Shown here: piece by piece, positions 9,402 through 16,883 of the stretch
Position numbering within the stretch: the stretch's first letter is position 1
Layout of the letters: the number at the start of each line of letters is the position of its first letter
Source: Caballeronia megalochromosomata
Lineage (GTDB): Bacteria; Pseudomonadota; Gammaproteobacteria; Burkholderiales; Burkholderiaceae
Length of the DNA stretch: 64,000 bases
Assembly (NCBI GenBank): GCA_001580565.1
Contig: LRBF01000248.1
Location: 62,001-126,000 of the forward strand
Reading direction: 5' to 3'
Made by a program: the position numbers and the translations under genes
The notes under the pieces: generated by a model
Seen by the model: only the letters and a program-made list of their open reading frames with translations
Database searches by the model: none
Told to the model about the DNA's origin: nothing

Positions 9402-10628
9402 ATGCAAACCAATCTCGCCGATTTCATCCGCGGCACGGCCGATGGCGACGAAGCCGACGCCATCCTGCGCAAGTGCGTGCACTGCGGCTTCTGCACGGCG
9501 ACCTGCCCGACGTACCAGATACTCGGCGACGAGCTCGACGGGCCACGCGGGCGCATCTATCTGATGAAGCAGATGCTCGAAGGCGCGCCGGTCTCGCGCA
9601 GCACGCAGCTACATCTGGATCGCTGTCTCACGTGCCGCAATTGCGAGAGCACGTGTCCATCGGGCGTGCAGTACGGACGGCTCGTCGAGATCGGGCGCAA
9701 GGTCGTCGAAGAGAAGGTCGAGCGGCCGATGCGTCATCGCCTGCAACGGCGCTTCCTCGCGAGCTTCCTGCCCAACAGCACGCTCTTCACGCCCGCGATG
9801 AAGCTCGGCCAGCAGTTTCGCGGCATCCTTCCTCGCAAGCTGCGCGCGAAGATTCCCGTGCCTGAGCGGCCGCTCGCGGCGCCCACGAACAAGCACGAAC
9901 GCAAGATGCTGATGCTCGCCGGTTGCGTGCAGCCGGCGATGATGCCCAACGTCAACACGGCGACGGCGCGCGTGTTCGACGCGCTCGGCATCGAGATCGT
10001 CACGGCGGCGGGCGCGGGCTGCTGCGGCGCGATCCGCCTGCATCTGGGATACAACGAAGACGCGCTCGACGATGTGCGCAACAACATCGACGCATGGTGG
10101 CCGTACGTGGAAAGCGGCGTCGAGGCGATCGTGATGAACGCGTCGGGCTGCGGCGCGACCGTGAAGGAGTACGCGCATCTGTTGCGCAACGATCCGGCCT
10201 ATGCCGAAAAGGCGCAGAAAATCGTCGATCTGACGCGCGATCTCGCCGAAATCCTGCCGATGTACGAGGAGGAACTCGTCTCCCTAGCGCGGCGGCGTGG
10301 CGTGCATACCGTGGCGTTCCATCCGCCGTGCACCTTGCAGCATGGGCAGCAGATTCGCGGACGCGTCGAGCATCTGCTGACTGCGCTCGGGCTCGAAGTA
10401 CGCCTGCCCGCCGATAGTCATCTGTGCTGCGGATCGGCGGGGACGTATTCGGTCCTGCAGCCGAAGCTCTCGTACACGCTGCGCAATCAGAAGCTCGACC
10501 GGCTGGAGAAGCTGGAGCCGCAGATGATCGTATCGGCGAATGTCGGCTGCATCGCGCATCTGCAAAGCGGCACATCGACACCCGTCACGCACTGGATTCA
10601 ACTGCTGGAGCATCTCCTGTACGGTTGA
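9402..10628 (+). CDS. glcF: glycolate oxidase iron-sulfur subunit GlcF
   Basis: A 408-residue electron-transfer subunit with two N-terminal [4Fe-4S] ferredoxin motifs, CVHCGFCTATCP (around residue 25) and CLTCRNCESTCP (around residue 75). Two C-terminal CCG domains follow, with GCVQPAMMPN...GCCGA and HPPCTLQHGQQ...CCGSAGTY, as in heterodisulfide-reductase-like proteins. It takes electrons from GlcD/GlcE toward the quinone pool. It is the last gene of the glc cluster; yggS starts 46 bases later. Confidence 0.95.
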   Translation: MQTNLADFIRGTADGDEADAILRKCVHCGFCTATCPTYQILGDELDGPRGRIYLMKQMLEGAPVSRSTQLHLDRCLTCRNCESTCPSGVQYGRLVEIGRKVVEEKVERPMRHRLQRRFLASFLPNSTLFTPAMKLGQQFRGILPRKLRAKIPVPERPLAAPTNKHERKMLMLAGCVQPAMMPNVNTATARVFDALGIEIVTAAGAGCCGAIRLHLGYNEDALDDVRNNIDAWWPYVESGVEAIVMNASGCGATVKEYAHLLRNDPAYAEKAQKIVDLTRDLAEILPMYEEELVSLARRRGVHTVAFHPPCTLQHGQQIRGRVEHLLTALGLEVRLPADSHLCCGSAGTYSVLQPKLSYTLRNQKLDRLEKLEPQMIVSANVGCIAHLQSGTSTPVTHWIQLLEHLLYG

Positions 10629-10674
10629 CGCCACTTCGTATAATGAGTGGCTCGATCGCCCTGAAGACGCACGC

Positions 10675-11370
10675 ATGTCCATCGCCCAACATCTCGAAGA
10701 AGTCCGGCAACGCATCGCGAAGGCGGCGCACGACGCGTCGCGCGATGCGGGGTCCGTCAGGCTGCTCGCCGTGTCCAAGACCTTTCCCGCCAACGATGTG
10801 CGCGCCGCCTTCGAGGCCGGCCAGCGCGCGTTCGGCGAGAACTACGTGCAGGAAGGCATCGCGAAGATCGCGGAACTCGCCGATCTGCGCGCTGAAATCG
10901 AATGGCATTTCATCGGGCCGCTGCAATCGAACAAGACGAAGCTCGTCGCCGAGCAGTTCGACTGGGTGCATTCCATCGACCGTTTGAAGATTGCCGAGCG
11001 GCTTTCGGCGCAGCGTCCCGAAGGCGCGCCCGCGCTCAACGTCTGCATTCAGGTGAACGTGAGCGGCGAGGACTCGAAAAGCGGTGTCGAACCGGATGAA
11101 GCCGCCGCGCTCGCCCATGCGGTCGCCGCCCTGCCCGGCTTGGCGCTGCGTGGCCTGATGGCGATACCCGAACCCGCCGATACCCTCGACGCGCAACGCG
11201 TGCCGCATGCGCGCCTGCACGACCTGATGAAAACGCTGCGCGCCGACGGCCTCGATCTCGACACTCTCTCGATGGGCATGTCCGCCGATCTCGAAGCCGC
11301 CGTGCTCGAAGGCGCGACGATGGTGCGCATCGGCACCGCGATTTTCGGCGCGCGCACTTACACCACCTGA
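10675..11370 (+). CDS. yggS: PLP homeostasis protein YggS (PROSC/PLPBP family)
   Basis: A 231-residue TIM-barrel protein that binds pyridoxal 5'-phosphate without known catalytic activity and helps balance cellular PLP and amino-acid pools. The PLP lysine lies in LLAVSKTFP, near residue 36. FGENYVQEG, WHFIGPLQSNK and LSMGMSADLEAA are family signatures. The ATG at 10675 is used because similarity starts there. Its position directly before proC is widely conserved in bacteria. The 14-base gap to proC indicates an operon. Confidence 0.95.
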   Translation: MSIAQHLEEVRQRIAKAAHDASRDAGSVRLLAVSKTFPANDVRAAFEAGQRAFGENYVQEGIAKIAELADLRAEIEWHFIGPLQSNKTKLVAEQFDWVHSIDRLKIAERLSAQRPEGAPALNVCIQVNVSGEDSKSGVEPDEAAALAHAVAALPGLALRGLMAIPEPADTLDAQRVPHARLHDLMKTLRADGLDLDTLSMGMSADLEAAVLEGATMVRIGTAIFGARTYTT

Positions 11371-11384
11371 CCTCACCTTCAACC

Positions 11385-12197
11385 ATGAAAATTGCATTCA
11401 TCGGCGGCGGCAACATGGCCGCGGCGCTCATCGGCGGTCTCGTCAAACGCGGCGTCCAGGCGGCGGATATCTACGCCGTCGACATCAACGACGAAGCGCG
11501 CGAGCGCACGGCGAAGCAGTTCGGCATCGCGACCGGCGCGGCCGTCGACGCGAAGCTCGCCGGTTACGATGCCATCGTGCTTGCCGTGAAGCCGCAGGTG
11601 CTCAAAGGCGTGGCCGAGGCGCTCGCGCCGCATCTGTCGAAGCAGACGATCATCAGCATCGCGGCGGGCATTCGCGCGAGCGACCTGTCGCGCTGGCTGA
11701 ACGGCTACGCACAGATCGTGCGCACGATGCCGAACACGCCCGCTTTGATCGGCATGGGCGTGACGGGCCTGGCCGCGCTGCCCGGCGTGAGCGGTGCGGC
11801 GAAGGCGCTTGCATCGACTGTGCTGGAAGCAGTCGGCACGGCCGTCTGGTTCGACGACGAAGCGAAGCTCGACGCCGTCACGGCGATCTCCGGCAGCGGC
11901 CCGGCCTACGTGTTCTATTTCATCGAAGCGATGCAGGAAGCCGCGCGCCAGCTCGGCATGGACGAAGAACAAGGCCGCGCGCTCGCCGTCGCCACGTTCA
12001 CCGGCGCTGCGCAACTGGCGGCGCAATCGGGCGAGCCGGCGAGCGTGCTGCGCGAGCGCGTGACGTCGAAAGGCGGCACGACGGCGGCCGCACTCGCCTC
12101 GTTCGATGCTCAGGGCGTGAAGGACGCGATCGTGCGCGGCGCGCTGGCGGCACAGGCGCGGGCGCAAGAGATGGGAGATGAACTGGGCGGGGCTTGA
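11385..12197 (+). CDS. proC: pyrroline-5-carboxylate reductase
   Basis: Catalyses the last step of proline synthesis, the NAD(P)H-dependent reduction of pyrroline-5-carboxylate. The 270-residue protein starts with the Rossmann motif FIGGGNMAAALIGG. It has the VRTMPNTPALIGMG segment and the C-terminal dimerisation signature with AISGSGPAYVF and LRERVTSKGGTTAAAL. Length is typical. It follows yggS closely and is followed by a minus-strand FkbM gene that interrupts the usual neighbourhood. Confidence 0.97.
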   Translation: MKIAFIGGGNMAAALIGGLVKRGVQAADIYAVDINDEARERTAKQFGIATGAAVDAKLAGYDAIVLAVKPQVLKGVAEALAPHLSKQTIISIAAGIRASDLSRWLNGYAQIVRTMPNTPALIGMGVTGLAALPGVSGAAKALASTVLEAVGTAVWFDDEAKLDAVTAISGSGPAYVFYFIEAMQEAARQLGMDEEQGRALAVATFTGAAQLAAQSGEPASVLRERVTSKGGTTAAALASFDAQGVKDAIVRGALAAQARAQEMGDELGGA

Positions 12198-12253
12198 GAC
12201 GACTGTTCGCATGACGCACGAAAGGCGGCCGGATGAAGACTCCCGCCGCCGCG

Positions 12254-13072
12254 TCAGCCGATATAAACCACGTTTTCGCGTTCCACGACGTTCTGGCGCA
12301 CGGGGTCCCGCTCGCTGATGGCCAGCAAGTTTGGCTGCACCGCATAGAAGTCCGCGTAACCCACGCCGGCCAGAAACGCGCGGATGGTCGCAGCATCGCT
12401 CTTTAGCGTTTCCACGAGCAGAATCGGCGCGCAGCGTTTCAACGTTTGAATTGCGCCTTTCAGCACGTCCATTTCCATGCCCTCGACGTCGATTTTGATG
12501 AAATCGACGCGGTCGAGCTTCAGGGAATCGATGCTGATCATCGGCACTGCAATGCCTTTGTGGGGATCGTACGAAACTTCCTGTCCGACACTCAGCGTGT
12601 TTTCCAGCTCGCGCAGTTCGAGACTGCCGAAACTTCCGGGCGAGTAATAATCCGGCTGCGGAATGATGATTTGCCCGACCGATTCGCCGAGCGCCGTGAG
12701 TTTCGCGCGCGCATTCAGGCAATTGTTTATCGCGAGATTACCGGCCAGCGCGTAGTACACGATTTCCTGCGCCTCGAAGCTCAGCACATTGCCCCAGCCG
12801 TACATCCGACGCGCCCATTCGATCGAATGCACACCGATATTGGCCCCGCCGTCGATCGCAAAGACGCCATCGCCGAAATGACGGCGGCGCAGCGTCAGCA
12901 ATTCGAGCACGAAAGACACTTCGCTGGCATCGAAACTGGACGTACTGAGCAGTTGATGTCCAACACCGTAGACGAAATTATTCTGAACGGCGACATCGTT
13001 TCGATTGATGATCATGGTGCCGTGATTCGACGCGGCAAGGACAAAAGCAATAGGACGTTCGGGAAGAGACAT
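12254..13072 (-). CDS. FkbM family methyltransferase
   Basis: A 272-residue SAM-dependent O-methyltransferase of the FkbM type. FAIDGGANIGVHSIEWA near residue 92 is the SAM-binding motif I, and VDFIKIDVEGMEMDVLKGA is the signature acidic loop. Such enzymes methylate sugars or secondary metabolites, often in surface polysaccharide or natural-product clusters, but here there is no such cluster. It sits alone between proC and ubiA. The upstream gap and parts of the gene are lower in GC than neighbours, suggesting acquisition by transfer. The upstream 217 bases are AT-rich and contain a 14-bp palindrome. The substrate is unknown. Confidence 0.85.
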   Translation of the reverse strand: MSLPERPIAFVLAASNHGTMIINRNDVAVQNNFVYGVGHQLLSTSSFDASEVSFVLELLTLRRRHFGDGVFAIDGGANIGVHSIEWARRMYGWGNVLSFEAQEIVYYALAGNLAINNCLNARAKLTALGESVGQIIIPQPDYYSPGSFGSLELRELENTLSVGQEVSYDPHKGIAVPMISIDSLKLDRVDFIKIDVEGMEMDVLKGAIQTLKRCAPILLVETLKSDAATIRAFLAGVGYADFYAVQPNLLAISERDPVRQNVVERENVVYIG

Positions 13073-13247
13073 GGCAGGGCGGGCATTAGAAACATAACCC
13101 TTTCAAGTCTAATAGCTGGAAGGCTTAACGCAATGCAAATCAGGCATCAAAAATGTCATAAATTTAAGCAGACGCTTACCAATTATTACGACCGTCATTT
13201 TCCAGGGGACGCGTCTCATAAAACCGGCTTCGCAACGACATTCGTTC

Positions 13248-13261
13248 TCGAATCGATTCGA
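13248..13261. promoter_or_regulatory. 14-bp perfect palindrome upstream of the FkbM gene
   Basis: TCGAATCGATTCGA reads the same on both strands and lies in the AT-rich gap between the FkbM gene and ubiA. Related TTCGAA/TTCGAAAGCGC words recur at 13257-13268 and around 13272-13304. It may be a regulator site; there is no evidence for which one. Confidence 0.3.
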
Positions 13262-13289
13262 AAGCGCACGGAATTCGAACGGTTTCAAT

Positions 13290-14150
13290 TTAATTCGAAA
13301 GCGCGTAATGAAGCGCAATCCCCGCGAACAGCATCCCCCCGAGCCAGTTGTTGTGCTTGAACGCGGCGAAGCACGCCATGCGCTCGCGATTGCGGATCAG
13401 CCCGTAGTGATACACGGCGCAGCCCGCCGCCGCGAGCCAGCCCAGCCAGTAGAGCCAGCCATAACCCAGCGCGATGCCGATGCCCACGTAGATCGCGAGC
13501 GTCACCGCGTAGCACAGCATGACGGCGAACACGTCGTAGCGGCCGAACGTCAGCGCCGACGTGCGGATGCCGATCTTGATGTCGTCGTCGCGATCGACCA
13601 TCGCGTATTCGGTGTCGTACGCGACCGACCAGAACACGTTCGCCGCGAGCATGATCCACGCGAGCATCGGCACATGGTTCTGCACGGCGGCGAAGGCCAT
13701 CGGAATACCGAAGCCGAACGCGATGCCGAGATACGCCTGAGGAATCGCGAAGAAGCGCTTGGTGAACGGATACGTGCCCGCGACGAACAGCGCGAATACC
13801 GACAACTCCTTGGTCAGCGTATTGAGCGGCAGGATCAGCAGAAACGCGACGAGCGCGAGCGCCGCCGCCAGCGCCACGGCTTCCCACGCCTTGATCCTGC
13901 CTGACGTGATCGGCCGCTCGGCAGTGCGCTTCACGTGGCGGTCGAAGTCACGGTCGGCGTAGTCGTTGATCGCGCAACCCGCCGAGCGCATCAGGATCGT
14001 GCCGATGATGAAGATGACAAGCAGCATCGGCGACGGACGGCCTTCGGACGCGATCCACAATGCGTTGAGCGTGGGCCACAGCAGCAGCAGGCTGCCGATG
14101 GGCTTGTCGAGGCGCACGAGGCGCATGTAGAGCGGAAGACGGGCGAACAT
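13290..14150 (-). CDS. ubiA: 4-hydroxybenzoate octaprenyltransferase
   Basis: Integral membrane enzyme that attaches the polyprenyl tail to 4-hydroxybenzoate in ubiquinone synthesis. The 286-residue protein shows the two Asp-rich prenyl-diphosphate motifs, NDYADRDFD near residue 70 and YDTEYAMVDRDDDIKIG near residue 180, and about eight hydrophobic segments. It starts ATG at 14150. In this family it is usually beside proC on one side and dps on the other; here an FkbM gene separates it from proC. No chorismate lyase gene is adjacent. Confidence 0.95.
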   Translation of the reverse strand: MFARLPLYMRLVRLDKPIGSLLLLWPTLNALWIASEGRPSPMLLVIFIIGTILMRSAGCAINDYADRDFDRHVKRTAERPITSGRIKAWEAVALAAALALVAFLLILPLNTLTKELSVFALFVAGTYPFTKRFFAIPQAYLGIAFGFGIPMAFAAVQNHVPMLAWIMLAANVFWSVAYDTEYAMVDRDDDIKIGIRTSALTFGRYDVFAVMLCYAVTLAIYVGIGIALGYGWLYWLGWLAAAGCAVYHYGLIRNRERMACFAAFKHNNWLGGMLFAGIALHYALSN

Positions 14151-14206
14151 GGCGGAGGTCGAAGCGGTGAACGCGATCCGGCTATTTTAGAACAGCATGT
14201 TCGAAC

Positions 14207-14244
14207 CGCCTCAAAAGCAAAAACCCCGCATGAGCGCGGGGTTT
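14207..14244 (-). terminator. dps terminator
   Basis: Minus-strand stem AAACCCCGC/GCGGGGTTT (14221-14229 with 14236-14244) and a six-base loop, followed on the minus strand by TTTTTGCTTTTG. It lies ten bases after the dps stop. Confidence 0.85.
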
Positions 14245-14253
14245 GGAGCGGTA

Positions 14254-14742
14254 TCAGGCGAGCATCGCGCGCAGCATCCACGCGGTCTTCTCATGCGTCT
14301 GCATGCGCTGCGTGAGCAGGTCGGCAGTCGGCTCGTCGTTTGCGGCTTCGGTCGCCGGGAAGATCTCGCGCGCCGTGCGCACCACCGCTTCCTGACCTTC
14401 CACCAGCTGGCGGATCATGTCTTCGGCAGCCGGCACGCCGTCGGCTTCCGGAATCGACGACAGCTTCGCGAATTCCTTGTAGCTGCCCGGTGCATGCACG
14501 CCCAGCGCGCGAATGCGTTCCGCGATCGAATCGACGGCGAGCGCGAGTTCCGTGTACTGCGTCTCGAACATCAGATGCAGCGTGTTGAACATCGGACCCG
14601 TGACGTTCCAGTGAAAGTTGTGGGTCTTCAGATACAGCGTGTACGTATCGGCCAGGAGCCGGGACAAGCCGTCGGCGATCTTCTTGCGGTCTTTGTCGCT
14701 GATGCCGATATTGACGGCAGGTGCAGTGCCTTTCTTCGCCAT
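14254..14742 (-). CDS. dps: Dps-family DNA-protecting ferritin
   Basis: A 162-residue Dps protein, which forms dodecamers that store iron using hydrogen peroxide and coat DNA under stress. The inter-subunit ferroxidase residues are present: His in THNFHWNVTG and the Asp/Glu pair in LALAVDSIAERIRALG. A basic N-terminus (MAKKG...) fits DNA binding. It lies downstream of katA and oxyR on the same strand, so control by OxyR is likely. GGAG precedes the ATG. The 156 bases upstream contain a 9-bp stem (14777-14807) and a 12-bp palindrome (14808-14819). Confidence 0.95.
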   Translation of the reverse strand: MAKKGTAPAVNIGISDKDRKKIADGLSRLLADTYTLYLKTHNFHWNVTGPMFNTLHLMFETQYTELALAVDSIAERIRALGVHAPGSYKEFAKLSSIPEADGVPAAEDMIRQLVEGQEAVVRTAREIFPATEAANDEPTADLLTQRMQTHEKTAWMLRAMLA

Positions 14743-14776
14743 GATGACTCCGTGAAAGAGTGATTCGAACGGTGCG

Positions 14777-14819
14777 AACGCCGCGTATCGCCTTGCCGCG
14801 CGGCGTTTCGAGCGCTCGA
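14777..14819. repeat. stem-loop plus adjacent palindrome in the dps upstream region
   Basis: AACGCCGCG (14777-14785) pairs with CGCGGCGTT (14799-14807), and the 12-bp palindrome TCGAGCGCTCGA follows at once (14808-14819). There is no T-run, so it is not an obvious terminator. It would lie in the dps leader or promoter. Confidence 0.4.
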
Positions 14820-14898
14820 CAGTTTATCGTAGAGAAACGTAAAGCGCCTTGTTGCGTAGCGAGACTTTCGCGCACTGGCTGCGACGCTTTGACACCAC

Positions 14899-15051
14899 TC
14901 AAGCGCCGATCACACCGCCCGCGACGACGAGCCCATAGCCCGCCACGACGATGCCGAACGCGATCGCGACACGCACGCCGCGCGATGCCTTATAGCTTGA
15001 CACTTCGATATGCTCGACGGCCTGCGTGATGTGATTCAACGCTTCAGACAT
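14899..15051 (-). CDS. small single-span membrane protein after katA
   Basis: A 50-residue ORF starts 20 bases after the katA stop with GGGAGA in good position for translation. The N-terminal half (MSEALNHITQAVEHIEVSS) is an amphipathic, charged helix. Residues about 29-48 form one hydrophobic, Gly/Val-rich span ending GGVIGA. I do not recognise a named family. Tight coupling to katA and a strong ribosome binding site argue that it is translated. An inner-membrane accessory role in peroxide stress is only a guess. Confidence 0.65.
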   Translation of the reverse strand: MSEALNHITQAVEHIEVSSYKASRGVRVAIAFGIVVAGYGLVVAGGVIGA

Positions 15052-15071
15052 GATGCTTTCTCCCTGTGTTT

Positions 15072-16544
15072 TCAGACGGCGGCCGTGTCTTTCTCGTCGA
15101 CTTTCTGGCCGAGCTTCGCGAGCGCGTCGATGACGCCCTGCGCGTAAGCCGGATCGATGCGGCGGAAATGCGCCATTTGCCGCACGACGATCTCGTTCGG
15201 CACGCCGCGGATGTGCCGCGCGATGTTGCCGGACAGGCGCTCGCGCTGCGCGTCATCGAAGAGCCTGAAGAGCGCGGCGGGCTGGCTGTAGTAATCGTCG
15301 TCCTCGCGATGGTCGTAGCGATACACCGTGCCACCCGCGAGCGGCGGCTCGTTCACGCTCGCGTCCTGCGCGAATTCGCCGTAGCGGTTCGGCTCGTAGT
15401 TCACGCGAGCGCCGAGATTGCCGTCGGTGCGCATCGCGCCATCGCGATGAAACGAATTGGCGGCCGGCGCACGCGGCGCATTCACCGGAATCTGGTGATG
15501 GTTGATGCCGAGGCGATAACGCTGCGTGTCGCCATACGAGAACAACCGGCCCTGCAACAGGCGATCCGGCGAGAAGCCGATACCCGGCACCACGTTGGCC
15601 GGCGTGAACGCGGCCTGTTCGACATCCGCAAAGTAGTTCTGCGCGTTGCGATTCAGCTCGATCACGCCGACATCGATCAGCGGATAGTCCTTGTGCGACC
15701 ACACCTTCGTGATGTCGAACGGATTCACCTTCGAGTTCGCGGCCTCGTCTTCCGTCATCACCTGAATGCGGAAATTCCAGCGTGGGAAGTTGCCGCTATC
15801 GATGTTATCCACGAGATCACGCTGCGCGCTTTCCCGATCCTTCGCGACGACCGCGGCCGCTTCGGCATCCGTATAGTTTTCGAGCGGCTGCTGCGACTTG
15901 AAGTGGAACTTCACATAGAAGCGCTCGTTGTCCTTGTTGATGAACGAGAACGTGTGCGAACCGAAGCCGTGCATCTGACGGTAGTTCTTCGGAATGCCGC
16001 GGTCGCTCATGAGAATCGTCACCTGATGCAGCGATTCCGGATGACGCGACCAGAAGTCCCACGCCGCGACGTTGCTGCGCAGGTTCGTGTACGGATCGCG
16101 TTTTTGCGTGTGGATGAAGTCGGGAAACTTGAGCGGATCGCGGATGAAGAAGACTGGCGTGTTGTTGCCGACGACGTCCCAGTTGCCGTCTTCCGTGTAG
16201 AACTTGATCGAGAAGCCGCGCACATCCCGTTCGGCATCGGCGGCGCCGCGCTCGCCCGCGACTGTCGAAAAGCGCATGAAGACGGGCGTCTCCTTGCCGA
16301 TGTCCGCGAACAGCTTCGCCTTCGTATAGCGCGAGATATCGTGCGTCACGCGCAACGTGCCGAACGCGCCCGAGCCCTTCGCGTGCACGCGGCGCTCGGG
16401 AATCACTTCGCGGTCGAAGTGCGCGAGTTTTTCGACGAGCCAGAAATCCTGCAGCGTGACGGGCCCGCGCGGGCCGGCGGTCTGCGCGTTCTGGTTGTCA
16501 CCGACGGGTGCGCCTGCGGCGGTCGTGAGTCGTTGGGTCGTCAT
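15072..16544 (-). CDS. katA: monofunctional heme catalase
   Basis: Converts hydrogen peroxide to water and oxygen. The 490-residue product is a small-subunit, clade 3-like catalase. It has the catalytic His54 in RRVHAKGSGAFG, the distal Asn region DGNWDVVGNNTPVFF and the heme-ligand Tyr in RLFSYGDTQRYRLG near residue 337. The start at 16544 is chosen because AGGAG lies eight bases upstream and MTTQRLTTAAGAPVG is a typical catalase N-terminus; the longer open frame upstream is not catalase-like. It lies between oxyR and dps, on the same strand, in the slot that holds katG in B. pseudomallei. Confidence 0.95.
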   Translation of the reverse strand: MTTQRLTTAAGAPVGDNQNAQTAGPRGPVTLQDFWLVEKLAHFDREVIPERRVHAKGSGAFGTLRVTHDISRYTKAKLFADIGKETPVFMRFSTVAGERGAADAERDVRGFSIKFYTEDGNWDVVGNNTPVFFIRDPLKFPDFIHTQKRDPYTNLRSNVAAWDFWSRHPESLHQVTILMSDRGIPKNYRQMHGFGSHTFSFINKDNERFYVKFHFKSQQPLENYTDAEAAAVVAKDRESAQRDLVDNIDSGNFPRWNFRIQVMTEDEAANSKVNPFDITKVWSHKDYPLIDVGVIELNRNAQNYFADVEQAAFTPANVVPGIGFSPDRLLQGRLFSYGDTQRYRLGINHHQIPVNAPRAPAANSFHRDGAMRTDGNLGARVNYEPNRYGEFAQDASVNEPPLAGGTVYRYDHREDDDYYSQPAALFRLFDDAQRERLSGNIARHIRGVPNEIVVRQMAHFRRIDPAYAQGVIDALAKLGQKVDEKDTAAV

Positions 16545-16594
16545 CGTGGTACTCCTGCTTTTTGCGTTTGCGTTGGATGATGCGGGGCGCGCGT

Positions 16595-16681
16595 TCAGGC
16601 GACGCGGGCGAAATCGGCGAGGATCGAGACCGCGATGTCGCGAAGCGTGTCCCAGCGGTCGAAGAGCGTCGCGGCGGTCAT
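16595..16681 (-). CDS. 28-residue ORF upstream of katA (possible leader or small protein)
   Basis: ATG at 16681 is preceded by AGAGAGGATTCA, a good ribosome binding site. It opens a 28-codon ORF that ends 50 bases before katA. The peptide (starts MTAATLFDRWDTLRD, ends ADFARVA) would form an amphipathic helix. Nothing in its codons suggests attenuation. It could be a real small protein, a leader affecting katA translation, or a chance ORF; the ribosome binding site is the only positive evidence. Confidence 0.35.
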   Translation of the reverse strand: MTAATLFDRWDTLRDIAVSILADFARVA

Positions 16682-16741
16682 TGAATCCTCTCTTTGTCAT
16701 CGTCGACTGAGCGCCGACCGTGAGGAGGATCCTAACGTAGA

Positions 16742-16783
16742 CTATCGATTTTTATAATTCGATTAAATTTATATATGCGATAG
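16742..16783. promoter_or_regulatory. AT-rich symmetric element upstream of katA (candidate OxyR site)
   Basis: Within the 339-base gap between oxyR and katA, a very AT-rich stretch is bounded by CTATCG (16742-16747) and its inverse CGATAG (16778-16783), with another CGAT at 16760-16763. OxyR binds long, loosely conserved sites built of ATAG/CTAT elements, so this is a reasonable candidate operator. The spacing does not match the E. coli consensus exactly. The rest of the gap holds the 28-codon ORF and the oxyR terminator. Confidence 0.35.
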
Positions 16784-16824
16784 GTCAAACGTCCCGCCGA
16801 TTTCGCTCACGCGCGATACCGCGA

Positions 16825-16863
16825 AATGAAAAACGCCGCGCTCCGTTGCCAGAGCGCGGCGTT
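16825..16863 (-). terminator. oxyR terminator
   Basis: A 12-bp perfect stem, AACGCCGCGCTC (16832-16843) with GAGCGCGGCGTT (16852-16863), followed on the minus strand by TTTTTCATTT. It lies 20 bases after the oxyR stop, so katA probably has its own promoter. Confidence 0.88.
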
Positions 16864-16883
16864 CCGCAACAAAAAAGGCGTAA

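Noticed and set aside
12446..13360. 304-codon plus-strand frame over the FkbM gene
   Set aside because: No recognisable domain and it runs through the AT-rich intergenic gap; the FkbM motifs lie on the minus strand.
15066..16580. 504-codon open frame antisense to katA
   Set aside because: Composition of a reverse-strand shadow; catalase motifs are intact on the minus strand.
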